The notes below the pieces were generated by a model that was given only the letters and a program-made list of their open reading frames with translations, did no database searches and was not told the DNA's origin. Below, one piece after another: positions 24,442 to 32,122 of a stretch of DNA of 64,000 bases; the first letter of the stretch is position 1; every line of letters begins with the position of its first letter. The stretch comes from CAZGAQ01 sp964523405 (GTDB lineage Bacteria > Planctomycetota > Phycisphaerae > UBA1845 > Fen-1342). The stretch is taken from contig CAZGAQ010000003.1 of the NCBI GenBank assembly GCA_964523405.1, positions 186,001 through 250,000 of the forward strand, given 5' to 3'. The position numbers and the translations under genes were made by a program.

Positions 24442-24960
24442 TCCGGATCGACGCGAGCTTCTCCAGCACCGCCCGGGGCGTCAGTCCCGGCGCCACCGCC
24501 CGCAGCTTCATCCGCAGGGTGGCCGTCAGGCAGTAGCCCAGGAAGGCGACGAAGATGTGGGCCTCGACCCGCGGCTCGACCTGGTGGTGGATGGGCCGCA
24601 GGTGCAGATCACTTTTGAGCGTTTTGAAGGCCTCCTCCACCTGGACCAGTTGTGTGTACCAACTCCACAACGTCGATGCCCCACGCTCCAGATCCTCCGG
24701 AAAGTCGGCCCACGGCGGGTGGCTGCGTAACAGGTAGCAGCCATCCCGCTCACCGGCTTGTCGCCACGCCGCCCGATCCAACGTGCAGCGGAACGTCTGT
24801 CGATTGACCGGCTCGTGGACCTCCGGCTCGTGGATCTTCACGAACTTCGCCACCCCGCCGGCCGCCTGCTGCAACACCGCCACCTTCTTGAGCAACGTGT
24901 CGCGAGTTACCGTGGCGTGTCTCCGAGTGCTGTTTCTCGGCTCTCACGTGATGCCGCCGG
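24245..24960 (-). pseudogene. Remnant of an IS4/IS1634-type transposase
   Basis: An open stretch encodes the C-terminal 216 or more residues of a DDE transposase. VQVEEAFKTLKSDLHLRPI contains the conserved glutamate segment, followed by VEAHIFVAFLGYCLTATL, LTPRAVLEKLASI and VDVCIPTTDGRLPV, typical of IS4/IS1634-type elements. The frame continues to about 24960 without a start, and the N-terminal two thirds with the first catalytic aspartates are missing. Its 3' end is duplicated at 27102-27362. It is inactive and marks past transposition or recombination in this region. Confidence 0.85.
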
Positions 24961-25041
24961 CTCTCCGCAGGCACGACGATCGCTTTGTTCGCCAGCCACT
25001 TGAGGCTGATTGCACGGTAAACAGAGACCCTTTCTTTCTCC

Positions 25042-26382
25042 TCACGAGGGGAAGCACTTGCCGAAGGCACCCAAAAGGCTTGATGCACCCTTGAGGCGCA
25101 ACTTTCCTCGCATCAGGCCCCAGAGCAAGTTGCGATCCTTGGTTAGGAAACCAAGCCACCACCGGCTGTCGGCGGTGACTCGTAGCCCAGCAGTCCCGAC
25201 GTGTCCTTGGCTGACCTGCACGGTCTTGTCTCGGATGACGACCGTTGCCCGGCATTCTTCCTCACCGGTGAACGTGAAGTGATAGGTGGCGTCCAGCCCC
25301 GCCGACTGTTCCCGCTGAAACACCACTGGCAAGGCCCCCAGAAAGCCGCCGATGGAGCCGGGACGGACGCCGTTACCGACTCGCTTGGCGTGTTTCCAGG
25401 GAAAACGACGCACGACATGGGCCTCGGCATCCGAACCGGGAACCACGTAAACCGTCTCCTCCTTCTTGCGTAACGGTCGGACAACGGCGTCCAAATAGGC
25501 TCGTTTGTCGCTCAGGAATAGGCCAATGACATCCTCCCCCGCAGGACAGACGGCCAAGCAATAGACGCATTTGTACGTGCCTCCACAGATAAGGCTTTGC
25601 CACATCGAGGCGGTTTCGGCATCAGTGACTCTGCGTCGATAATCCAAGGCATTCTTGCTGTCAGCAATTTTCTCGACCCAATTCGCGAAGCCGCCCGAGA
25701 ACTCACGGTAGTTGTGGGTGAGGCAGGCCGAGAAGTCGAAATGCCCGTCCGCCGAGATGGCCCCCGTGGGACATGCCGTCACACACAGTTTACACTCCAA
25801 ACACGGATTTTCCGTCAGAGGTCGATCGTAGTCGCTGGCCTCCGCAGCCAGGAGCACGGTTCCCAGCAGAATATAGTCGCCGAACTTGGGGTGAATCACG
25901 CAGCGGTGAAGCCCCATGACTCCCAGGCCCGCCGCCACGGCCACCGGCTTATGAGACACCGACCACCCCTTTCCCGAAACACGATCCATCTCCATCGGGA
26001 ATGCCGCTGACGTGTTGATCGCCCGGATGCCTTCCCGCTCCATCGCCGCCACGATCTCGTGGCCGACATCGTGTAGGTTGTTTTGGGCTTCGTGGGACTC
26101 CAAGTTCGCCACGGAGCGGTCGGGACTTCGGATTGGCTCGCGGTTCATCCGGCACACAAAGCTGACGAGCGTCTTCGTGGGGGGAAAGAATCGCAGAATT
26201 TCCTCCCGCTCGTGATCCAGAGCTGGAGTATCAATGCTCACCAGCCCTACATCATCGGCACCGGCCTCCCGGCATAACCTGCGAAGGCGGTCGGCATCGA
26301 GCGGAACAGTAGCGGCAGAAGCGATGTCGATCGCTCCTCGTGCGTAAAACGACTTCACCGTGGGATGATTGGCCAGTTTCAT
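25042..26382 (-). CDS. Ferredoxin-type 4Fe-4S protein with C-terminal SCP2-like domain
   Basis: The protein has 446 residues from ATG 26382 (GGAG 6 nt upstream; ATG 26394 is possible but overlaps an operator-like palindrome). The N-terminal part resembles QueG/reductive-dehalogenase-like iron-sulfur proteins (DDVGLVSIDTPAL, VAVAAGLGVMGLHRCVIHPKFG). Two cubane motifs follow, CLECKLCVTACPTG and CVYCLAVCPAGED. The last 100 residues (FQREQSAGLDATYHFTFTGE, CRATVVIRDKTVQVSQG) look like an SCP2 sterol-carrier domain. Proteins with this layout are seen in various bacteria with unknown substrate. It lies just downstream of a MarR gene on the same strand, with a matching operator. Base composition is visibly lower in GC than the neighbours, suggesting acquisition by transfer. 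Confidence 0.85.
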   Translation of the reverse strand: MKLANHPTVKSFYARGAIDIASAATVPLDADRLRRLCREAGADDVGLVSIDTPALDHEREEILRFFPPTKTLVSFVCRMNREPIRSPDRSVANLESHEAQNNLHDVGHEIVAAMEREGIRAINTSAAFPMEMDRVSGKGWSVSHKPVAVAAGLGVMGLHRCVIHPKFGDYILLGTVLLAAEASDYDRPLTENPCLECKLCVTACPTGAISADGHFDFSACLTHNYREFSGGFANWVEKIADSKNALDYRRRVTDAETASMWQSLICGGTYKCVYCLAVCPAGEDVIGLFLSDKRAYLDAVVRPLRKKEETVYVVPGSDAEAHVVRRFPWKHAKRVGNGVRPGSIGGFLGALPVVFQREQSAGLDATYHFTFTGEEECRATVVIRDKTVQVSQGHVGTAGLRVTADSRWWLGFLTKDRNLLWGLMRGKLRLKGASSLLGAFGKCFPS

Positions 26383-26398
26383 CACAAGCTCCATGTAT

Positions 26399-26410
26399 TT
26401 GTATATACAA
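26399..26410 (-). promoter_or_regulatory. Candidate MarR operator upstream of the 4Fe-4S/SCP2 gene
   Basis: TTGTATATACAA is a perfect 12-bp palindrome 16 nt upstream of the chosen start. A 10/12 match (CTGTATATGCAA) lies upstream of the MarR gene itself. Confidence 0.55.
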
Positions 26411-26445
26411 CCGTTCGGTCAAAAACAAACCATCGAGACCGTCCG

Positions 26446-26898
26446 CTAACGCTCGGACATAGGCATCCCCAGTTTCGCAGCCAATGTGCCCAACAAGGTC
26501 ATGCCATCCTCACCCAAGAGTCGTTCGGCTTCCTGCTGGGCGTGTTTCCAGGCCGGGGCTGCCTTCTCCAACAATTGCTTGCCCTGAGTCGTCAAACAGA
26601 ACGGTTGCTCGCGAGCATCTTCGCTCGAAACGACTTCCAACCACCCCTGCGCCCGCATCCGTTCGACGTTTCGGCTTAGAGTGGAGGTGTCCAGCCGCAG
26701 AATCGCACAGACCTCGGCAGGGCGGGCCAAGCCGAGCTTCCCGGCGACAATCAAGATATTGAACTGGCTAGCCTTGACTCCCAGTGGGCGAAAAGCGTTG
26801 TCGTACAAACCGGTGATGACCCGGTTCACTAATCGCAAACGCGCAGCGATACATTTTCGGGCGATGGTATTGATGACTTGGTTGCTCTTGTCGCTCAT
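26446..26898 (-). CDS. MarR family transcriptional regulator
   Basis: The 150-residue protein is the usual MarR length. The winged helix includes SQFNILIVAGKLG, ARPAEVCAILRLDTSTLSRN with the recognition helix, VERMRAQGWLEVVSSEDARE and the wing PFCLTTQGKQLL, flanked by dimerisation helices. MarR proteins are dimers that release DNA on binding small phenolic or other ligands. It is 63 nt upstream of the ferredoxin/SCP2 gene in the same direction, and both are preceded by similar TGTATAT-type palindromes. It therefore probably represses itself and that gene. The ligand is unknown. Confidence 0.92.
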   Translation of the reverse strand: MSDKSNQVINTIARKCIAARLRLVNRVITGLYDNAFRPLGVKASQFNILIVAGKLGLARPAEVCAILRLDTSTLSRNVERMRAQGWLEVVSSEDAREQPFCLTTQGKQLLEKAAPAWKHAQQEAERLLGEDGMTLLGTLAAKLGMPMSER

Positions 26899-26929
26899 AG
26901 CCTGCTGTCCAACTGGTCTCTCCAGCTAA

Positions 26930-26941
26930 CTGTATATGCAA
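26930..26941 (-). promoter_or_regulatory. Candidate MarR operator upstream of its own gene
   Basis: CTGTATATGCAA lies 32 nt upstream of the MarR start and matches the palindrome at 26399-26410 in 10 of 12 positions. The remainder of 26899-27101 shows no gene. Confidence 0.5.
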
Positions 26942-27101
26942 ATATCCATCCTGTCAAGCCCAGCCACTGAGCAAGACTACCTCTGACACGAGCAGCACCC
27001 CTTGCTCGTCTGGGCAGGGGAGGAAAATGGGTGCGGAAAGGCGAAAAACAGCGTACGGAGCTGCGCCACGGTAGACAGCTATGGCCGGCCGCATCGCTGC
27101 T

Positions 27102-27362
27102 TAGCCCAACCTTCGCACGGCGGCAGGACTGACGGGGCGGGCGCTAGCGTCAGCCCGGCTTTTTGTCAAAGGTCGGCACTACACGAATCGGCTGTAGGAG
27201 GGGTCGGCAGGACCACCTCGCCGCCCCGGATCCGTGGCGGCGGCTGAAGGGGAAGGTTCAGCCGCAGTTTCTCCAACACCAGCTCCTGATCAGATTCCGG
27301 CTCGACGTACCGCGGCATGACCGGCAACCGCCCGTCGGTCGTGGGGATGCACACGTCCACCA
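27102..27362 (-). repeat. 261-bp direct repeat, copy 2 (IS 3' end)
   Basis: This is the same sequence as 24181-24441. On its right the repeat stops abruptly (base 27363) inside an ACP-like gene. In copy 1 the transposase continues instead. Confidence 0.9.
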
Positions 27363-27498
27363 GCAGCTCGCCGGCGGTGCAATCCGGCTTGCCACCGGGG
27401 GTGCGCGGACGAAAGGCGTGTCCGATCTCGTCCAGGTCCAGGCGCGCGTCGAGGCGCTCCTCCACGGTCATCACGCATTCGACGAGTTCGAGCCCCAC
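27166..27498 (-). pseudogene. ACP-like gene truncated and fused in frame to a transposase C-terminus, copy B
   Basis: From GTG 27498 the first 45 codons encode the start of the permuted ACP-like family (VGLELVECVMTVEERLDA, then RPRTPGGKPDCTAGELLV). At 27362/27363 the frame passes without a stop into the transposase tail VDVCIPTTDGRLPV... and ends at the transposase stop, giving a 110-residue chimera. The zinc ribbon and the ACP first-half region are lost. It keeps the upstream ribosome-binding region seen in copy C, so it may still be translated, but it is most simply a broken gene. Confidence 0.75.
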
Positions 27499-27534
27499 GA
27501 CGCCTCGAACCTCCACCAACAATGGTCCCAGACG

Positions 27535-27897
27535 CTAGGTCAGCCGTAGGTCGCGCAGTAGCAGCGATTCCGGCTGCACGCGCTCGAGCTTGCAACCCGC
27601 GACACCGGCGAGGATCTCTTGCAGCTCTTCCCATGGCAACGGGCGGCGCTCCCGGGTGAATGGGCGGCCGCACTCCGGGCAGACGCCGCTCTCGCCGTGG
27701 CCGCGCAGGTCGTAATCGCACCGCAGGCAACACGGACTGGCCGCGTTGATCGCGACAAGCAGCTCGCCGGCGGTGCAGTCGGGCTTGCCGCCGGGGGTAC
27801 GCGGGCGGAAGGCCTGGTCCAACACCTCGTTGAAGCAGACCTTGACGCCGCGTTGGCGCTCTACGCTCAGGGCGAGCTCCAGCAAGTCCATGCCCAC
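27535..27897 (-). CDS. Circularly permuted acyl-carrier-protein-like zinc-ribbon protein, copy A
   Basis: The 120-residue protein starts at GTG 27897, with GGGAGGA 8 nt upstream. It has the same layout as copy C: GMDLLELALSVERQRGVKV (ACP second half, phosphopantetheine serine replaced by glycine), RTPGGKPDCTAGELLVAI, zinc ribbon CLRCDYDLRG...CPECG, and PWEELQEILAGVAGCKLERV ending SLLLRDLRLT (ACP first half). It ends 37 nt before the start of the truncated copy B, so the genes form a tandem series on the minus strand. Function is unknown; a structural or protein-protein role is more likely than acyl transfer, given the missing serine. Confidence 0.65.
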   Translation of the reverse strand: MGMDLLELALSVERQRGVKVCFNEVLDQAFRPRTPGGKPDCTAGELLVAINAASPCCLRCDYDLRGHGESGVCPECGRPFTRERRPLPWEELQEILAGVAGCKLERVQPESLLLRDLRLT

Positions 27898-27939
27898 GAG
27901 TGGTCCTCCCGGCCGATGTGTCACCGCCTCGTCGCGACG

Positions 27940-28002
27940 CTGGGCTAAGGCCGGCGGGCGCGACACGCAACATCGGGTCGCACGGCGCCGGCCTTAGCCC
28001 AG
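27940..28002 (+). repeat. 63-bp hairpin repeat, family C copy 1
   Basis: CTGGGCTAAGGCCGGCG (27940-27956) and CGCCGGCCTTAGCCCAG (27986-28002) are a perfect 17-bp inverted repeat around a 29-nt loop. The loop contains an inner GCGAC/GTCGC stem. A second copy with the same stem and loop lengths lies at 39191-39253. Confidence 0.75.
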
Positions 28003-28063
28003 CCTACCGGTCTCTTGCCTCAGCCGCCGGTCACGAACAGGCCGGAGACCGGGCGTCCAGAAC

Positions 28064-28076
28064 GGGCCGGAGGCCC
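28064..28076 (+). repeat. Short hairpin related to family A
   Basis: GGGCC-GGA-GGCCC has the same GGA loop as the two family A copies and is followed by ATGCTAC, like the GCTAC ends of family B. It is short, so it could be chance. Confidence 0.3.
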
Positions 28077-28120
28077 ATGCTACCCGGCTCGATACGATCA
28101 CGATTCAACGAGGCGCTGCA

Positions 28121-29323
28121 CTAGTGCCCGCGGGCGGCGGGGAACTTCTCGGCCACCTTCTTGAGCGCGGCGAGGGCGAAATCGAGGTCGGCGATTTCGT
28201 GGCCGGCGCTGATCTGGCAGCGGAGCCGCGCTTCGCCCTTCGGCACAACCGGATAGCCGAAACCGCTGACGAACACGCCTTCGGCCAGCAACGCTTTCTG
28301 CATCTGGATCGCCGTGGCCGTCTCGCCGACGATCACGGGGACGATCGGCGTGATGCCGGGGATATTCTTGAGGCCGAGCGCTTCCACGCCGGCGCGGAAG
28401 TGTGCGATGTTCTGGCGGAGCTTCTCCAGCCGCTGCGGCTCGCGCATCAGCACGTCGATCGCGGCCATCGAGCCGTAGCACACGGCCGGGGGCAGCGCGT
28501 TGCTGAAGAGCTGCGGGCGCGACTTCTGCACGAGGTATTCGCAGACGACCTTGTTCGCGGCCACGTATCCGCCGCACGAGCCGCCGAGGGCCTTGCCCAT
28601 CGTGCTGGTCTGGACGGTGTTGGGGTCCTGGACGCCGAAGTGCTCGGCGGTACCGCGGCCGGTCTTGCCGAGGACGCCGGTGGCGTGGGACTCGTCGACG
28701 ACGAGGATGGCGTCGTGCTTGTTGGCGAGTTCCTTGAGCTGCGGGAGGTCGGCGACGTCGCCTTCCATGCTGAACACGCCGTCGGTGATGATCAGCTTGT
28801 TGCGGGCCTGCTTGCCTTCGGGGCTGTTGAGCATCCGCTCCAGCTCGGCGAGGTCGCGGTGCTTGTAGATGAAGCGTTTGGCTTTGCTGAGGCGGATGGC
28901 GTCGATGATCGAGGCGTGGTTGAGGGCGTCAGAGAAAATGGCGTCCTCGGGCGTGCCCGCCAAGGTCGGCATGACGGCGACGTTGGCGTCCCAGCAACTG
29001 ATGTACGTGGTCGCGGCCTGGCAGCCGATGAACTCGCAGATCTTCTCTTCGAGTTCGAGGTGGCAGGTCATCGTGCCGCAGATGAAGCGGACGGACGCGG
29101 TGCCCATGCCGAACTTATCGACGGCCGCCTTGGCCGCCGCGAGCACCTGCGGGTGGTTGGCGATGCCCAGGTAGTTGTTGGACGACAGCATGACGATGTC
29201 CTTGCCGTCCATGCGGGTGCGCGGAGCCTGGGGCTTCTGCAGTTCGTTGTACTGCTTGTACGTGCCGGAATCACGGAGCTGCTGAAGCTCGGCCGCCAGG
29301 GTCTTCTCAAGTGTGGTCTGCAT
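28121..29323 (-). CDS. kbl: Glycine C-acetyltransferase (2-amino-3-ketobutyrate CoA ligase)
   Basis: The 400-residue protein is the usual length for Kbl (about 398). It is a PLP enzyme of the alpha-oxoamine synthase family that splits 2-amino-3-ketobutyrate with CoA to glycine and acetyl-CoA, the second step of threonine breakdown. Visible motifs are SSNNYLGIANHP, GTASVRFICGT, DALNHASIIDAIRLSKA, VDESHATGVLG, and TSTMGKALGG carrying the PLP lysine at residue 244, the position reported for the E. coli enzyme. ATG 29323 has GGAGAAC upstream; the longer frame has no such site. Threonine dehydrogenase (tdh), the usual partner, is not in the window. Confidence 0.95.
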   Translation of the reverse strand: MQTTLEKTLAAELQQLRDSGTYKQYNELQKPQAPRTRMDGKDIVMLSSNNYLGIANHPQVLAAAKAAVDKFGMGTASVRFICGTMTCHLELEEKICEFIGCQAATTYISCWDANVAVMPTLAGTPEDAIFSDALNHASIIDAIRLSKAKRFIYKHRDLAELERMLNSPEGKQARNKLIITDGVFSMEGDVADLPQLKELANKHDAILVVDESHATGVLGKTGRGTAEHFGVQDPNTVQTSTMGKALGGSCGGYVAANKVVCEYLVQKSRPQLFSNALPPAVCYGSMAAIDVLMREPQRLEKLRQNIAHFRAGVEALGLKNIPGITPIVPVIVGETATAIQMQKALLAEGVFVSGFGYPVVPKGEARLRCQISAGHEIADLDFALAALKKVAEKFPAARGH

Positions 29324-29402
29324 GCAGGTTCTCCAATCAGGGTGCGGCGCGGATTGTACTGCGCCGCGCGTTACGGGCGAAGGCGCGTGCGGATGCGGCA
29401 CG

Positions 29403-30149
29403 CTAGTGCGCGGCCAGCAGCGACTCCAGCACCGGGGTCAGAATGCGGGTCCAAACGGCGTAGCCGGCTTCGTTCAAGTGCAGGCGATCCGGCAGGAACA
29501 GTTCGTCGCGCGGCTGGCCGTCGTCGCCGAGCAGCGGCGTGGCGACGTCGACGAACGTCAGGTGCGGCTGGGCCGCGCACACCTCGCGCACGAGCTTGTT
29601 GGCGGCCTGGGCGGCAGGCCAGAACTTCGCGCGGCTGGAGCTGGGCTTGATGGACAGGAACACGATCGGAGTGTCGGGCTGCGTGAGGCGCACGCGTTTC
29701 ACGAAGGCAATGAAGCCGTCGCGCACCTCGTCCGGAGTGACGCCGGAAGCGACGTCGTTGTCGCCACAGTATAGAACGATCACGCGGGCGTGGTACGGCG
29801 CGACGACCTGGTCGAAGTAGTGGTTGACCTCGGCAAACTTCGACCCGCCGAACGCCCGATTGATCACCGGCCACTGCGGGAAGCTCTCGCGCGTGGCCCA
29901 CAGGCGGGCGCTGGAGCTGCCGACGAAGAGGACTGCGTCCTTGGGGGAGCTGTTCTTGTGATCCCACTCGGTGAACCGGCGAATCTCGTCCGCAAAGGGC
30001 GCGGGCGCGGTCGTCGGCGCGGAAGCCGCCGGTTGCGTCGCGGGCGGCGCGGCCTGACTGCCGGCGACTCCGGCAGTCAGGATGAGAACAAAGAGCCCGC
30101 CGGCGACTGCGGCTACGGCACCGGTACGACGGACGCGTTGCATCGACAT
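29403..30149 (-). CDS. Secreted SGNH/GDSL-type hydrolase
   Basis: The 248-residue protein has a signal peptide (GAVAAVAGGLFVLILTAGVA) and an Ala/Pro/Thr linker. The SGNH fold follows: VLFVGSSSARLW (nucleophile serine block), NRAFGGS (glycine block), VLYCGDNDVASG (asparagine block) and DRLHLNEAGYAVW (aspartate-histidine block). Members are esterases acting on acylated sugars, lipids or polysaccharides; exported planctomycete copies often deacetylate glycans, so carbohydrate esterase activity is plausible. ATG 30149 has GAGG 8 nt upstream. It is 79 nt upstream of kbl in the same direction, with no evident functional link. Confidence 0.88.
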   Translation of the reverse strand: MSMQRVRRTGAVAAVAGGLFVLILTAGVAGSQAAPPATQPAASAPTTAPAPFADEIRRFTEWDHKNSSPKDAVLFVGSSSARLWATRESFPQWPVINRAFGGSKFAEVNHYFDQVVAPYHARVIVLYCGDNDVASGVTPDEVRDGFIAFVKRVRLTQPDTPIVFLSIKPSSSRAKFWPAAQAANKLVREVCAAQPHLTFVDVATPLLGDDGQPRDELFLPDRLHLNEAGYAVWTRILTPVLESLLAAH

Positions 30150-30246
30150 TCGATTTACCTCACCACCTCCCGGCGAGTGGCGGTCGCCATTGCTGCATCC
30201 GGGCAGACGTCAATGCACGGCCAAGCCGGGAGGACAGCGGGGCATT

Positions 30247-32115
30247 CTACGGCGGCGCGACAGTCGACGCACGCGGGCCGGGTTCGGCGGGCGGTTCGGG
30301 AACCGTAACGAAGATGCGGGTGCCACGGCCGAGTTCGCTTTCCAGGCGGACCGAGCCGTGCATGGCGCTGACGGCGTGGCGGACGATGGAGAGGCCCAGG
30401 CCGGTACCGCGGGCGCTGCCGGAGCGGGCCCGTTCGACCTGGAAGAAGCGTTCGAAGACGCGCGGCTGGTCTTCCGGGGCGATGCCGCAACCGTCGTCGT
30501 GGATTTCGAAGACCGCGGCGGAACCCTCGTGACGCACGCGCACCATCACGTGCCCGCCGGGCGCGGTGAACTTGATGGCGTTGTCAACGAGGTTGTCGAG
30601 GACCAGGCGGACCAGGTGCGGATTGACGCGCACGTGCACCAGGTCCGGCGGCTCGACGCGCGTGTCCCAGTTGAGTTGCTGACGCTCGAGCGCATCGCCG
30701 AAGCGGCCCTGCAAGTCCGCCAGCAGCCGACGTACTTCGAGCGGTTCGGGCATGAACCGCTCGGACGGCGACTCGATGCGCGACAGGTCGAGCAGATCCT
30801 TGACCAGCTGCTCCAGGCGGCCGCTCTGGCGGTCGATCTTCGCAAGAAACTGCCGGGCGGCAGGCCCCTCTTTCACGAGGTCCATCGTCTGGAGCGTCTC
30901 GACAGCTGCGCGGATCGTCGACAGTGGTGTCCGCAGCTCGTGGGAGGCGTTGGCGACGAAGTCGGTGCGCATCTGGACGGTCCGCTGCAACTCGGTGATA
31001 TCGAGGAGCACGACGACACGGCCGGTGCTTGTGGGGCCGCCGTCCGGGTCGGCGAGCACGAGGTCGGAAGCGCGGGCGAGCAGGTGGACCGTCCCGGCGG
31101 GCGACTGCACTTCGAGGCGGGCGTCGACGTGGGCACTGCCGGGCGCTGGAGCGAGGCGCGCCGGGGCGGCGCTGTTGCCGCCAGCGCAGACCAGCAGGCG
31201 CTGCAAGGCGTGCTGGGGGATGCACGATTCGACAGTTCGGCCGACGAAGGCCTCGCCGCTGCCAAGGGAGAGATGGAGCAGTTGCAGCGCGGCGGGGTTG
31301 AGCAGCGCGATGTGGCCATCAGCGCGGGCGACGATGACACCCTCCTGGAGCTGATTGACCAGGGACGCGAGCATCGAGCGCTGGCGCTCGATCAGTTCGA
31401 CCTGGGCGACGAGACGGGAGCGCACGGCGCTGAGATTGGCTGACAACACCGCCAGCTCGTCCTGGCCGGGGACCTCGGGCACGCTTTCCAGTTCACCGGA
31501 CGAGAGGCGCCGGGCCGTGTCCAGCACGCGCCGCACGAGGCGTTGGCGCCAGCGCGCCACGAGGAGCGTCACGATGCCCGTCGTCAGTGCAGCCAGGCCA
31601 GCCGCCACGCCGAGCACGCGGGCCACAACGCCGGGATCGGCGGTGAGGCTGCGCGCGGGGCGCGCGAGCCAGACAAAGCCGACCGGGGTCTCGGTGGGGC
31701 CGACGCGCGCCGCGGCGACGACGTGCAAGCGCCGTTGGGGCCCCCACGCGCGCACGCCCGTGGCCGAACCGTGCGCGAGCGCCTCGCGCACTTCGGGCAG
31801 CAGATCGAGGTCGGAACCGGGGCCAGCGGGTGTGGCCAGGAGCGGCGTGCCGTCGAGCGTGGCCAAGACGAGTTGGGTGCGCTCGGCGCGCATGGTGTGA
31901 AAGACGCCCTGCACATCGCCGGAGTCCAGTTCCGGCCAGTCTTCGCGCGCCAGCGCGGCCAGCATGCGGGCCTGCGTAGCGAGGTCCTGCAGGGCAATGG
32001 GGTCGTGCAGACGCTCCTGCTCGCGCAGCATCAGGCCAAGCGACAGGCCACAGGTGACGACGACGAAGAGCCCCCCAAGCAGAACGAGCGTCCAAGGGCG
32101 CGTGGTGCTGATCAT
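30247..32115 (-). CDS. PhoR-like sensor histidine kinase
   Basis: The 622-residue protein starts MISTTRPWTLVLLGGLFVVV, a membrane segment. A periplasmic region of about 130 residues, a second membrane segment (VLGVAAGLAALTTGIVTLLV), HAMP, a PAS-like region (EGVIVARADGHIALLNPAAL) and the kinase core follow. Core motifs are SHELRTPLSTI with phospho-acceptor H392, the N box LVDNAIKFT, DDGCGIAPEDQ, and the G2 box GTGLGLSIVRHAV. ATG 32115 is chosen because the preceding regulator gene ends at 32123, leaving a 7-nt spacer. The pair resembles PhoR/PhoB. A phosphate signal is inferred only from this resemblance; no phosphate transport gene lies nearby. Confidence 0.9.
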   Translation of the reverse strand: MISTTRPWTLVLLGGLFVVVTCGLSLGLMLREQERLHDPIALQDLATQARMLAALAREDWPELDSGDVQGVFHTMRAERTQLVLATLDGTPLLATPAGPGSDLDLLPEVREALAHGSATGVRAWGPQRRLHVVAAARVGPTETPVGFVWLARPARSLTADPGVVARVLGVAAGLAALTTGIVTLLVARWRQRLVRRVLDTARRLSSGELESVPEVPGQDELAVLSANLSAVRSRLVAQVELIERQRSMLASLVNQLQEGVIVARADGHIALLNPAALQLLHLSLGSGEAFVGRTVESCIPQHALQRLLVCAGGNSAAPARLAPAPGSAHVDARLEVQSPAGTVHLLARASDLVLADPDGGPTSTGRVVVLLDITELQRTVQMRTDFVANASHELRTPLSTIRAAVETLQTMDLVKEGPAARQFLAKIDRQSGRLEQLVKDLLDLSRIESPSERFMPEPLEVRRLLADLQGRFGDALERQQLNWDTRVEPPDLVHVRVNPHLVRLVLDNLVDNAIKFTAPGGHVMVRVRHEGSAAVFEIHDDGCGIAPEDQPRVFERFFQVERARSGSARGTGLGLSIVRHAVSAMHGSVRLESELGRGTRIFVTVPEPPAEPGPRASTVAPP

Positions 32116-32122
32116 GCGAGCG

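Noticed and set aside
28124..29650. Plus-strand open frame of 508 codons
   Set aside because: Antisense of kbl; no motif.
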